A stretch of 64,000 bases of DNA. It comes from Capitulum mitella. Its lineage: Eukaryota; Arthropoda; Thecostraca; Pollicipedomorpha; Pollicipedidae. Numbering within the stretch: position 1 is the first letter of the stretch; each line of letters starts with the position of its first letter. A program made the position numbers and the translations under genes. The DNA lies in contig CP099847.1 of assembly GCA_030062745.1 (NCBI GenBank), forward strand, positions 23,214,374-23,278,373, read 5' to 3'. This document shows positions 23,001 to 33,932 of this stretch, piece after piece. The notes below the pieces were generated by a model that worked only from the letters and a program-made list of their open reading frames with translations, made no database searches and had not been told where the DNA came from.

Positions 23001-26000
23001 TAACGAAAAGAAAAGGAACTTTTCGCGTTCACCCCGACCTTCCGTCTCCTCGCTCACGATTTTGTCGCTCCTGCAAGGTCGAGCCACTGTCGATAACTGA
23101 TGACTGCGTGACGTCAGCCCTGGACTGTGCCGCTGTAACGGTTTTTTCGCCTGTTCTAATTTTTTTTTTTTGACTTTTCGCCTGCTGTAACGGCCGGGAA
23201 ATTTGCCCTTGGGCTGCCCATTTTCCTCCTTTCCGGCGATTTTTTTGCTGCAGCTTTTGCGGTGCTCGCGCCAAGCGCTAGCGATTTGTTTTCAGTCTTT
23301 GTCAGCGCAGACAGTATCGTCCATCTTGCAAGGCACTTACCGGTGGCGACAGGGCGTCTGTAAAATGCTTGATTATGTGCAGGGGTCAACAGTAAGATTT
23401 TGACCGAGCGCTTACTTCGAGGGAAAATAATCGTAGTAGTGGTTGCATGGCGCTTCAAATGCAATACTGATAAGTACTACTTACGATTGCAGCCGGAAAA
23501 ACCTGAAACACACATTATTTCCCCGGAAACGGATTGCGTCGTCACTGGTATGCTAACCGCCAGACGCTCGCGTAGGGATTTTTGACGTTTCTGCGTTGAA
23601 TAGTTTGTTTACGTGAGATCTCGACGCTGATTGGTCTTCGGTCGGACTCAAGGTCCAATCAAGAGTAATAAAAAAGGTTGGAGAAATAACTAATGCGATA
23701 TAAATTATCTTTAAAATAAAAAGGTTAGTCGTTGTATAATAATAATAATAATAATAATAATAAAATAGTAGTAATAATAATAACAAAGAACAATAATAAT
23801 AAAAAAGTAAAAATATTACAAGGATGGAAAAGTGAAGTTACAATTTAAAAAATACAGAATAAAAATAAAAAGCAGTGAAATAAAACATCTGAAAAGGAAT
23901 CTCGGAACAAAACTGAAAAAATATTAGGAAGTGAAATAAAACAAGAAATAAAAATTTACCCTAACCTAACGTAGTAACCTAACCTAACCTAACCTAACCT
24001 AGCCTAGCCTAGCCTAGCCTAGCCTAGCCTAGCCTAGCCTAGCCTAGCCTAGCCTAGCCTAGCCTAGCCTAGCCTAACCTAACTTAACCTAACCTAACCT
24101 TATCTAACCTAGCGCAGCACAACCCAACCTAGCAACCTAATGTAATCTAACGAGTATTAAATGTCATAATGTAATAATACTGATATCAGATATCCCAACA
24201 ATTATCTAATACAATAATATAATGGCGTAATAATTCAGCAGTTCCTCTAAGTTCAGTTTTGTGGCAACAAAATAGAATTTTCATATATATGACGTCATTA
24301 ATCGCTTGAAGATGCATGCAGGGTCTACACATCCTTGATGTCAATAGCCTTAACCTTGGCGGCACTACATTTTCCGCCGCGGAATAATGTTGTTCTCCGC
24401 CAGTGGACTGCAGCACGGTATTACTGAGTGGTACGTTATCGTTACGATTTTGTTATTTTTTAGACAATCAAGTAGTGGAAAGTATGGTTAGAAACAGGAT
24501 GATACATTCTTTACATTGGTGGCAATTATACAAAGGATTGTTCGCAATTTCTTCGGGCAGAAACTTACCTTTAGCCTGGGCAGGTATGTATGGCTAAAGC
24601 TGTCTGCTGGGCAACTCCGAGCTGTTACTACAGGGGTACAAAGTGTGGTAAAAGCAGACACTACATCCTCTTGTTGTTGAAGGTCCGAACCACCTTCGTA
24701 TTGGTGAGGAGTTTCTAGACGCCTCCCGCGTCCAACTTTTGATACACTGATCGCAGTTGCATGACATTTGGCTCGCATTATTATTGTTAACCGGACTGAT
24801 CACTTGACATTGGAAGTCTGTACGTACAATCAGCTTTCAGTTCGTGAGGTTTCGTTTTTTATCGTCGGACGCCCGCGTACGAAGTACGGCCAGGCCGAGC
24901 ATCGCCTGGCCTTGTTTTGAAACACCGTGAGCCACATTGCTTCATACAAAATGCATTTTTTTCTCAACTTGTTTGATTTTGGTGTCATCACACGTGCAAC
25001 GAAACAGTGATGTCACGCAAGGGATGATAGTAATTGCGTCTTAAGTTTCGGCAGTGATAAAAACAACGATAAGCACATCTTAGCTGTGGTATTATATATT
25101 CGACAGAAGTGGCAAGAAAAGCTATACCCTATACACCGTTGGATTCCGTGTCCCATTATCAACAGAAGTATGTATAATTTATCGCGTTAAACAAGCTTTG
25201 CAGTTTTCAGAATAAACTGCAGACCGTGACCGTGAAAGGCGGCGCTGCCGCGCAGCTGCGCCGAATGGGCCGCTTCGGTCGGGCGTTTCCAGTCATATTT
25301 GTGAGAATTTCCAGCATGTTCGGACTCAACCGTGGTGTCATACCATGCGACGTCATATTGAGTGGAGGACACATATCGGAAGTGTGGCATTCCTAACTCA
25401 AAACGTTTATCTGCAGCTGGCGAAAACGGAGGGTTTCTTTGGAACCCCTCCCCACCGTTGCGAAGGTTACAGGGAGTCGTGCGGCTTTTTAGGGGAGATG
25501 GCTGAGGCCCTCCCGATTTTTGATACAGCCGGCATTGAGCTGAACGTTAGTTAGCAGCAGGGGCAACACGAGGACGTGGCATAACTACAGTAACGCCGGC
25601 ATGGACACGCCGTAATTATATTAGTACATGTTGCGCGCTGTTGCGGAATTTCACGGCGTGAAAAAGAGCGGTCAGCTGTGCGGCTTGCCTGATGTAAAAA
25701 GACCCGTCACGTGCTGTCGTATATCCCGAACCCTGCGCGCTTCCGGTGAAAGCAGCGCTTATTGGGCCGTATACCTGAGCTGATGCCTGGCCACACAGCG
25801 AGCCTGCTGTCTGCCGCGGCCGCGCAGTGGGCGCCGACCGGACAGGGGCGCCAGCCGGACAGGAGCACCGGACATGGGCGCCGGCCGGGAACGGGAGCCG
25901 GGGCCGCACAGGGGTGCGCCGCCCGCGACACGGCCGGGCCCTGCGCCGCCTGGCGCCGCGCCCGCCGATTGTTTGTGTTGGGTCCGGCGGGGCGCGCCGC

Positions 26001-28754
26001 CGGCTCGTTAATTGTATCCGACTTTTACACTGCGTCGTCGCCGGGCGTCGGGGCTCGGCGTCGGCGGCGATGTCCTGTTCCGAACCGCCGGCGCCGGGAG
26101 CTCATTGGTTACATATCCCCGGCCGACCGTCGTGGTCCCGTGGTAACATGCTCCGTAACAACTCACTGTTTGCCAGTCTTTCCCTTTGTTTTTATTGTTT
26201 GTGAACTTTTGCATTGATGCGATCTAGATAAAACGGTCTTCGCCCAGTAATTGCGTAAATATACGTAAACTTGGTTTGTAAATATATCCAGGAACATGCT
26301 CCATCACAGCCTGGCTAGGAACCAGAATTTTGAGGGAGTGATGCGAACAAGGAGTCCTGTGAATCCGAAAGCCCTGTTAAAATTCAATTTTGTTTGGTAG
26401 TAACTAGTGTAAAAGACACCCGAGCGAAGGGCGCGGCTGAGTCGGCCTTCCAGAGCACGTGTCAACGTTTGGAGGAATACGATACATTGCTTACGCCGCC
26501 ATGATATCATATGCATATCGCACTGATCAACGTCGCCGCCATCACTTTAAGCCAGGTGCCCTGGGTAAAACACTGATATCTGGAACGCCCGGCCCGTTTG
26601 CCACGGCAGTGATGATTGGTCAGCGGCCTCTTTGGGCGCCGTATGACTCCGTGTCGGCGGGCCAGGAAACCCCGGCTTCCACCGGCAGCCGGCAGCGCTA
26701 TCGCCGATCGCGCTCTGACGTCGCGGGGGCGGTGACATCAGCGGCTGACGGTCGGCCCTGCCCGCAGTCGACCCGGACGAGATCCGGCGTCTGGGCAAGC
26801 GGTTTCGCAAGCTGGACCTGGACAACTCGGGCTCGCTGAGCGTCGACGAGTTCATGTCGCTGCCGGAGCTGCAGCAGAACCCGCTAGTGCAGCGCGTCAT
26901 CGACATCTTCGACGAGGACGGCAACGGCGAGGTCGACTTCAAGGGTGGGCGGGCGCCGGCCGACCGGAGCGCCGCCTGGTGGCCGGGGCGGGCTGCCGGA
27001 TGGTAGCGGGCCTCGGGCGTCCCGGACGTGCCAGAGAAGCCGCCGTCCTGAGCGGAAGTGCTACGGGAAAGGATGGTGGTCGGTTAGACGTGGGGAAATA
27101 TGGGTGTTTTTTCTGTATTTCGGTGTGTTGATGTGACGTATTTCTTTGTCAGACGTTGATTTTGGTCGTGGTTGGAGTTGTAGACCCTGTCTAACGGGAA
27201 CATTATCAATCAGACATAGTGGTGTGTCGTAGCCTAAAACGACCAGGAAGTAGTATTGGCATCATTTCGTGTTCATTGGACCGGACTTGACAGGCACTGG
27301 CTGGCCGACCGCCGACGTTCACGGCCACCCGTCTGCGGAATTTCTGACCTGATCGCCCCTCACCACAGAGTTCATCTCGGGCGTGTCGCAGTTCTCCGTC
27401 AAGGGTGACAAGGACTCGAAACTGCGCTTTGCGTTCCGCATCTACGACATGGACAACGACGGCTACATATCGAACGGAGAGCTGTTCCAGGTAGTCATGG
27501 GAGATGCTGTGGGCGCCGCGTATGTTCTCTGCAGACGGCCTGCACCGCTGTTCGAAGCCGGCTGTCGTTAACTGGTCGCGTTAAGATTTCATTCATGTTT
27601 GGTGTGGCCTCTACAAAGACGCTGCACGATTGCCAGGCGTGCGATGTCGTCGACAAAATTCCACGCTTGTGCATTACGTTTGGGTTATGACTCCTCCCTG
27701 TTTCTGTTAATGTGGGCCATCAGGTCCGCGCTGCGTTCTCAGCGCATGGGTTCGGGAAGTCGAGCACGCCGAGGCGCACGTACCGTCCGGCCGTGCGTTT
27801 CCACCCCTCTATGAGCTGGTGTCGAGTTTGCCGTGGCGCCTGGAAAAGGTTCGGGTCTAATCGGACGTCTGACGGATCTGTCGGGCCGTCTGATGGGTCT
27901 AGCCGGGCGTCTGACGGGTCTGTCCGGGCATCTGACGGGTCTGTCCGCTGACGGGTCTCTGTCCGGACGTCTGACGCATCTGTCCGGCGGTCTGATGGGT
28001 CTAGCCGGGCGTCTGACGGGTCTGCCCGGACGTCTGGCGGGTCTGTGCGGGAGTCTGACGGGTCTGGCCATGCGTCTGACTGGTCTGACCGGGCGTCTGA
28101 TGGATCTGTCCGGGCGTCTGACGGGTCTCTGGCCGGGCAGGTGCTGAAGATGATGGTCGGTAGCAACCTGAAGGACACGCAGTTGCAGCAGATCGTGGAC
28201 AAGACCATCCTGTTTGCCGACAAGGACGAAGATGGCAAAATCGGGTTCGAGGAGTTCTGCGTGGTAAGGTCTGAGAAGTGTGTGTAAGACATGGACGAAG
28301 TGCGAAATTCATGACGTTTTACATTCTTGTTTTCGGGGATTTTCGGAGTTGCGAGGGGAGGGTTTTTACCCCTTTATTTCGACGTCTCATTCCGATGTCC
28401 TCCCAGTCACCGGAAGCAATGGGGACCCAGTGGCGTATTCACAGACGAAGACATTGGCATTAGATATTGAAACATGTTTTTCAACACAGAATGGCTTTAC
28501 TCATGCAAATCCAAACGTACCTGGCGATTGACAGTTCTCAAGAATAATGGAATTATCATGAAGGGGTCAAATAGCTATGCATTGGTCTCAGGGGCTGTTT
28601 TCATTGATTGTGAATGGTGGGTATCGGAACGCCGCTCACTGGGCAGTGACGCCGAGCCCACGCAGAGGGGGCATCGTTGGAAGTGATCTCTCCCGGTCCT
28701 CTGCAGATCGTGGGCAATACCGACGTCCACAAGAAGATGGTCGTGGACGTGTAA
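20086..28754 (+). CDS. CanB: calcineurin subunit B (PPP3R1/CanB-type), six-exon gene
   Basis: Regulatory Ca2+-binding subunit of the phosphatase calcineurin. It binds the catalytic A chain and is needed for its activity. Joining 20086-20088, 22786-22825, 26768-26944, 27369-27490, 28141-28263 and 28707-28754 gives 513 nt, 170 aa plus stop, identical in length to human calcineurin B. All introns are GT-AG and phases match (0, 1, 1, 0, 0). Features: N-myristoylation Gly2 in [13 protein letters not shown]-hand loops [12 protein letters not shown] (from residue 31), [12 protein letters not shown] (63), [12 protein letters not shown] (100) and [12 protein letters not shown] (141); latch-like helix [20 protein letters not shown]-terminus [13 protein letters not shown]. 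All Ca2+-liganding positions look intact. Introns carry family D, a 54-bp repeat, a telomere-like block and a 21-bp minisatellite. The least certain part is the 3-nt first coding exon. Confidence 0.95.
21497..21775 (+). repeat. dispersed repeat family D in CanB intron 1
   Basis: Similar over about 280 bp, same orientation, to 7757-8035. It is AT-rich and has no coding capacity. The class of element is unknown. Confidence 0.6.
22143..22305. repeat. 54-bp minisatellite, 3 units, in CanB intron 1
   Basis: 'cacgagatgcgaggag' recurs at 22151, 22205 and 22259, exactly 54 bp apart. Units carry 'gtacagaccggccggaggtc'. Because 54 is a multiple of 3, both strands give repetitive open frames ([22 protein letters not shown]), which I take as artefacts. 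Confidence 0.9.
22786..22825 (+). CDS. CanB: CanB exon 2 (40 nt, residues 2-14)
   Basis: It encodes [13 protein letters not shown] plus the first base of Phe15. It is bounded by 'ccttttttcag' upstream and by the donor 'gtgagt' downstream. The peptide matches the conserved calcineurin B N-terminus, and the phase joins the next exon perfectly (T + TC = Phe). Confidence 0.93.
23735..23815. repeat. (AAT)n microsatellite in CanB intron 2
   Basis: A run of 'aataataataataataata' with later interruptions ('agtagtaataataataac'). Confidence 0.95.
23958..24118. repeat. interstitial telomere-like (CCTAA)n / (CCTAG)n block
   Basis: Runs of CCTAA (the complement of TTAGG) at both ends flank about 15 copies of CCTAG at roughly 23999-24073. 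TTAGG is the usual arthropod telomere repeat. The central variant looks like a single mutated pentamer that was then amplified. It lies inside intron 2 of CanB. Confidence 0.9.
25760..26120. other. CpG-rich block inside CanB intron 2
   Basis: Very high CpG with a degenerate ~18-bp repetition of 'gggcgccggccgga' at about 25828-25910. Open frames of up to 151 codons look like composition artefacts. It could be an internal CpG island or alternative promoter for CanB, which I cannot confirm. Confidence 0.4.
26768..26944 (+). CDS. CanB: CanB exon 3 (EF-hands 1 and 2)
   Basis: Begins after 'cccgcag' and ends AAGG|GTGGGC. It encodes the rest of Phe15 and [18 protein letters not shown] through EF2 to [11 protein letters not shown]. 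The last base G joins AG of exon 4 to give Glu. Confidence 0.95.
27369..27490 (+). CDS. CanB: CanB exon 4 (EF-hand 3)
   Basis: Begins after 'ctcaccacag' and ends CTGTTCCAG|GTAGTC. It encodes [20 protein letters not shown] and EF3 [12 protein letters not shown] up to ELFQ. Confidence 0.95.
27856..28140. repeat. 21-bp minisatellite ending at the CanB exon 5 acceptor
   Basis: About 13 diverged units of 'ctgacgggtctgtccgggcgt', mostly 21 bp. The array fills the 3' half of intron 4, and its final unit supplies the 'ccgggcag' acceptor of exon 5. The period is a multiple of 3, so it gives open frames on both strands (SDARTDP-like on the minus strand) that are not genes. Confidence 0.9.
28141..28263 (+). 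CDS. CanB: CanB exon 5 (EF-hand 4)
   Basis: Begins directly after the last unit of the 21-bp minisatellite, whose 'ccgggcag' acts as the splice acceptor. It encodes [20 protein letters not shown] through EF4 to EEFCV and ends before GTAAGG. Confidence 0.95.
28707..28754 (+). CDS. CanB: CanB exon 6 (C-terminus)
   Basis: Begins after 'ggtcctctgcag' and encodes [15 protein letters not shown] followed by TAA at 28752-28754. The C-terminal peptide is almost invariant in calcineurin B; the Asn-Thr pair is as in insects rather than the Gly-Leu of vertebrates. Confidence 0.95.
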   Translation: MVGNTDVHKKMVVDV

Positions 28755-29950
28755 GCTGGCGGCGCCGCCGAGCGGCGCAGCGGGCGGTCGCACTGCCATC
28801 TGTGTGATAGGAAAGTAACTACAACATCCGCTAGTCAGCCGCCGCGCGGCGCGCCGCCCGCCCCGCGGCTCCGGCCGGCAGTGGATCTCAGAGCCGCCGG
28901 GCGCCGACCGCCGCCGCCGGCCGCCGTTTGTACGCCATTTTACCGGTTGTCGTTGACTGTGGCCTGGCTGCGCCGGGCAGACGGGCGATTGTGGTCGAGA
29001 GCGGAGGACGTGGGCGTTTCGTGCCCGCCGCGTCGCATCTTTTCGATTTTTTCGTGGACACTGTGGCAATCGCGTCCTTTTCCACAGTTTTGTGGACACC
29101 CCGTAGGCTTGTCGTGTCTGTTTCGATTAATTTGCGGTAAAGGGTCGGCTGTCCGGAGGCGGAAGCAGGCGTGATGAAGCGTCCGTCTTGTTTTGGTCGG
29201 TGTCGAAGCAATTCGTGGCAGGGGCGCGTCACCCCGAGCGCCCGCAGTGGGGCAGTGAGACGGCGGGCCGTCTGGGGGAACTGGCGTCCGATTGTTGTTG
29301 GATTTGTCCGTCTTTTTGTGTGTGGGATAATCATTAGCGTTTACTGCTGCCGAGTAGCCCAGGTATCGACTTCAGGCGGCTCGAGCGGACCTCAGGAGCG
29401 CGTGACAGCGCCGGCCATGCACACGCGTGCCTCTTTCGACCGTTCGCGCTCGTCTGTGCGTACTGTGGATGCCGTTATGCCGTCTCTGAACGTGGCCGGC
29501 CCCTTCTTCATGCGCGTGGTGTCACCCCGGAGATGGCCGGCCTCGGCCAGCCTCGTCACCAGTCCAGTCTCGCTGTTCTTACTACGAATACATTTCATTC
29601 TCTTACGGAGCCCGAGGACGTCGAGGCCGACAGCGACTGATGCGGTTATCCGCCGTACTGCGCGTGGTCTGCCGGCAGCGAATCCATACCGGACGCCGGT
29701 GCGCCGCGCCCCTCCTCACTCTGGCCCTCCGGCCGCCGCGCCGGCCGGTACCGGCAGCAGCGACAGCCACCGCTCGGCGGCTGCGGTCCGGCGCCGTTGG
29801 CTTTTCCGCGGGTCGAAAATCCTGTCGAAAAGGCGCGCAACACGTGCCCGTGGACCACTCCAGTCAGTGCTCGCGAGCTGCGCCGTTCGGCGCGATAATT
29901 CGTCTTGCCGATGGAATTTTCGGCCACTAACAGCGGGCACATGATGTTAC
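28755..29950. other. GC-rich 3' flank of CanB
   Basis: Presumably CanB 3' UTR and flank. No AATAAA was seen. Frames up to 257 codons at 29171-29944 (+, from a GTG) are Arg-rich, differ in every frame and match nothing I know, so I treat them as compositional. Confidence 0.45.
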
Positions 29951-31779
29951 GAACTGTTCATCTGCCGCATTTGCTTGTGTGAGCATTTTAATGACTATGC
30001 ATTGGCACAGGTGGCCGTCAGAGAATTTCATGCCCTGGTTGGAGGCATATTTGCCCCCCCCCCCCCATCCCGTGATTAGTTCAAATGATTTCAAGATTTT
30101 ATGGGCAGACAGTCTGAGTGGCGGTCTTATACTTTTCAAAACCTGAATGGCCTAGGTCAAGAAAAGTGGATCGAGATCAAGTGAGATCTAGTGTGTATTA
30201 TATAGCATCATTTCCTGTCTCCAGATCCTTTGAACGATCGCAGCCAAATTATGTCTGTTGATGGCTTTCGATCTATCTGTCTTAGACTCTTAAGTAAACT
30301 TGCGCAATGCAAAGCGAGGTCGATCTAAGGTTAGTCGGTCGAGGTCAATCGAGTTCAACCCAGGGCCATACTTGAAAATGCTGCATTTTGCACCCGCCTC
30401 CCACACCCTTGTACCTCGGTCATTTGAGGTCTTCCAAGGTCAACCGAGGTGAAAAGCTGCATCGCCACAGAATCTAAAATCACTCAGGAAGATCTGGGAG
30501 GAAACATGAGTGAAGTTTGCATCCGCATTTACGGACCTTTGATGACATCAATCGGTCTCACCAAGTTTGCTTATACTCTTGGGGCACGTAGGTATTCATC
30601 ATGAGGGCGTCCCCTCTAAGTTCCTGTATACCCGCAATACAATACGCTGCATTTTCAACCAGAGGCGTGGGAACTCCTTCTCACTTGTGGGTCAAAGGAG
30701 CATTGTTGGTCAATTATTTCCAATCAACGCCCTAGGGTCAATGTTAAATTTCGAAAAAGTTTGGAAATCCGAGGTACCGATTTGACCCTGATCAATACTT
30801 TTGCCAGTCATGTCATCATCCGTTCGTGTTAAAGACAGGATCCAAAGCAGCAATTACGCAAGGAAATTTGACCAGCATAGGTCATCGTTTACGTTTGATT
30901 ACAGATCAAAATTTGGGTCACTGGTTTTTTACCTCACTGCGATTTGTCGGGAATATCCCGATTGTGGTTTCCCCCCGCTGGGTAAAAACGTAGTGCCAAA
31001 TGTGAATTACGCAAGGTGTGCTCGGCGGCGGTCATATCGTTTAACCGGGACCTCAAACCAAAATCTGAGTACCATGGGTGTGGTTTTTGGAAAATGATTG
31101 TGGGTGCCCAGAAGGCTATGGGTACATCCATACATTGCGCATCGGGGGAGATTCGTAACAGGCGTTTATGCGTGAAGTTCAGAGAAATTAATTTAAAAAG
31201 GCATTACAAAGGTAAATTATAGAAGGACGTGTTACGCAAACCATGGGTGGTTCTATGGCGGCGACATCCTTAACGTGAGCGTATCTGTTTATTCCGGTAT
31301 CCCAAAAAACACACTCCGAGGAATATTTAAGATTGGTTATTAACTGTTATGTGAATGTATTTTTGATCATATTAGACCTTTACGTTGATCTAATTTTGGT
31401 TTTTGGTCATCTTAGACCAATATTTTACTAATTTTAGCTATTGCTTTCATTGGCAGTGCTATCGATAGGCAAAATGTAATAACACAGTATTAGAGGAAGG
31501 AACCAATCAGCGAACAGAAAATATGTAGGTTAACCTTGGACGCACCTGATGCTTACCCAACACTCTGCCTTGCTGTACCAAACACAGTTATAAACGGCAG
31601 CGACGATCGTTTTGACAGACAACACCAGCGCATTTGGACCCATTCATACAATGCATACCTGCGGGGAAATTCGTGGAACTGCAGCGGTACTTGCTTGAAT
31701 TCATGATGGCCGCCTTCATATTTTTCGGTGTTCGTAGGCCACTGTCAGCTTCGACATCGCTGGGGCTAACGATACGCTA
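29951..31779. other. intergenic, GGTCA/TGACC-rich repeat debris
   Basis: No gene seen. A C-run sits at about 30053-30066. From about 30290 to 30790 the sequence has scattered 'gaggtc', 'aaggtca' and 'gggtca' words like the transposon families further right, so this is probably old transposon sequence. Confidence 0.4.
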
Positions 31780-32062
31780 ACGAGTCACGTACCCAAGGGG
31801 CCCGGAGCATGGGGCTATACATCCCCCTTCCCCCTCAGCCAAGCGGTCCACAACAGATATTTAGCGATTTCGCAGGAACACGGAAGAGTGGCCATATACA
31901 TGCTACAAAACCAAACATTATATGTTTTTCCTGTGCGTTAAATCTGACGTTAACTGCGTCAAATTTTTGCCTTTTCCTACAAATCTCTTCATACGACAGT
32001 GGCATATGACAACATTTAACATTTGTTCCCCCCCCGAGGAAATTCCTGGCTACGTGCTTAAC
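31779..32062 (-). mobile_element. MITE family C, copy 1 (~0.28 kb)
   Basis: Its reverse complement aligns end to end with 60331-60613. Both begin with a 'cryrtagccag' terminal motif and share 'caaatgttaa', 'catatg.cactgt', 'ttttgtagca' and 'tgcgaaatcg'. The other end carries a diverged inverted copy of the terminal motif. Flanks 'acgctaac' and 'acgctagc' may be a decayed 8-bp target duplication. There is no coding capacity, and the superfamily is unassigned. Confidence 0.75.
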
Positions 32063-32728
32063 GCTAGCACATTTTATCAGTGATCTTAATGGTGACAAGA
32101 AACTGGGGTAAATAGATTAAACTTGGGCTAGCAGTCAGCGTACTTATGTAAGTAAAATATGGGCTGACGAGAGCGAGTTGGCAAGAATGAATGATACCTA
32201 CACTTCGATTCATAAAAAAATATACTATTTAATCGCAGGTGTGCAGTTGAAAATCACGATCTGAGTAGATACACTCCCTGTAATGGAGAACATTGCTCCA
32301 GGGCCAGCTTGACACAATTTTACCTGACGGTTGGTGGGCAAAAGCAATAAGTGGGAGACAATGGAGTAAATAAGTTCCGATTATTGCTGATAAAACTAAT
32401 TATAGGTGTCAACGTCATGGGCCTGAGAATATAACTATATTTGAATACTTAAACATCTTTTAAGCTGTGGGTGCCCAAGTCGTATTGTGGGTGCCCATTT
32501 TCACTTTGTGGGTGCCGGGGTGCCCATAAAGAGATAGGAAACCACACCCCTGCTGAATACCAGTTGGCCAGAGATCTGGGTCGAACTATGACGACCTCCG
32601 CTGGCAGAAAAAAAACTTGTGTATTAGATGTTTTCATCCTTTATTTTACAGCAACATTTCGAGGTGACTTGCAAAAGTTGTCTGGTGCGAAAACTGGTAT
32701 CCCAGATTTTAATCTACACGATTTAACT
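32063..32728. other. intergenic, no gene seen
   Basis: Ordinary AT-rich sequence with short frames only, up to the TTAA that precedes MITE A1. Confidence 0.5.
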
Positions 32729-32732
32729 TTAA

Positions 32733-33928
32733 CCCGTCCCCGACTAGGGGGACAGGTGACTGCCCCCCCTGAGGTTTTTCTGGGATTGCGAGAGAACCAA
32801 CAAACACAAAGTCACGAAACTTTCTGTACCTTTTGCTACATCAACTTTACATCTCGTGTCAAAACTTTGACCTCAGGTCAGGTCAGGTGCCTGACCTAGG
32901 TCAGGTCAAACAGACCTATGTCAAAAAAAGTTTGGCGCTCTGTAACTTTTTTCGGAAAACAAGATATCTCAATAATACTTTCAGGGATTAGTCATCGTGA
33001 TAGATAAAATAAATCTACTATCTCAGATTTTTCAGAACTTTCCCGGTCATTGACCTAAGGTCAAGCCCATTTTTAAGACATATCGTCGTTTTTTTCCGAA
33101 ATTTACGGAATATTTCGTAGCATTTTTTAATGTGGAGTGAAGCAGGCATCTAGTTACCGTCAATGGGCAAAGCATCAATGACTTCCAGACATTGACCTGA
33201 GGTCAGGTCACGAATAACTGTAGTCAGCCAAAATGTACCACCGTTAAAATCGACGATGAATTACTCAGAATGGGTAGAAAATGGCATAACTAGCTTGCAC
33301 AGACGTAAGTAATACCAGGCACCTCAAAAAGTTTGAAAAGATAGCATATTTTGGAAATAAACAGACTCTCGCGAATAAAGCTCCTCCAATTGTGTAGATT
33401 GGTAACTAATGAATGTTTCCAAAGTTCAAGCATAAAAAACCATCACAAGAACCACAAAGATCAATAAAATTTACATTGAACGTTTTTTTCGCGAAAATAA
33501 AAGAACACTAAAATTAGTTTCCGTCAGTTTGTGACCGCATACGGCAGCAGCGCACGCCTACAGCTGGCGCGAGAATTGCCACGTTTTTAACTCAACGTTT
33601 CGGCGTATATATTGAACAAATCTGAGGAAATGAGACGTGTATCGGCATCCGCGGACCTTTACCTATGCGTTTTTAGTCACAGCCCTTGAGATTCAGGCCA
33701 TTTCTCGGTCTCATGTAGTCGGCTATGAGAAAACATATATAGGGCGTAAATTGCTTACATATTATCTAAAACTAAAAATGAGGCCAGTTTCGAGCTCTAC
33801 TCGTCACAAGCTTTCCAACGGTATGCTTATTTTTATCGTGCGACCAACCGTTCGTGAGTTAGAGGGGGGCGGCCAACTGCCACCCCCCAGTCGCCCATGT
33901 TCGAAACCGACCGACGGTCGTGCGCGGC
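32733..33928 (+). mobile_element. TTAA-flanked MITE family A, copy A1 (1196 bp)
   Basis: Flanked by TTAA at 32729-32732 and 33929-33932. The left end reads CCCGTCCCCGACT; the right end, reversed, reads GCCGCGCACGACCGTCGGTC. Each end has a subterminal hairpin of G5/C5 arms ('ggggacaggtgactgccccc' on the left). It is near full-length and collinear with 62689-63883 in reverse. It has no transposase and no long frame. The interior holds 'cctgacctaggtcaggtc' and other AGGTCA words. TTAA duplication and CCC termini fit a piggyBac-type non-autonomous element (inference). Confidence 0.88.
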
Positions 33929-33932
33929 TTAA

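Noticed and set aside
27720..28292. 190-codon minus-strand frame rich in SDARTDP repeats
   Set aside because: It translates the 21-bp intronic minisatellite and lies opposite CanB exon 5.
29171..29944. 257-codon plus-strand frame after CanB
   Set aside because: Starts at GTG, is Arg/Ser-rich with no domain, and equally long frames exist on the other strand. It most likely lies in the 3' UTR or flank.
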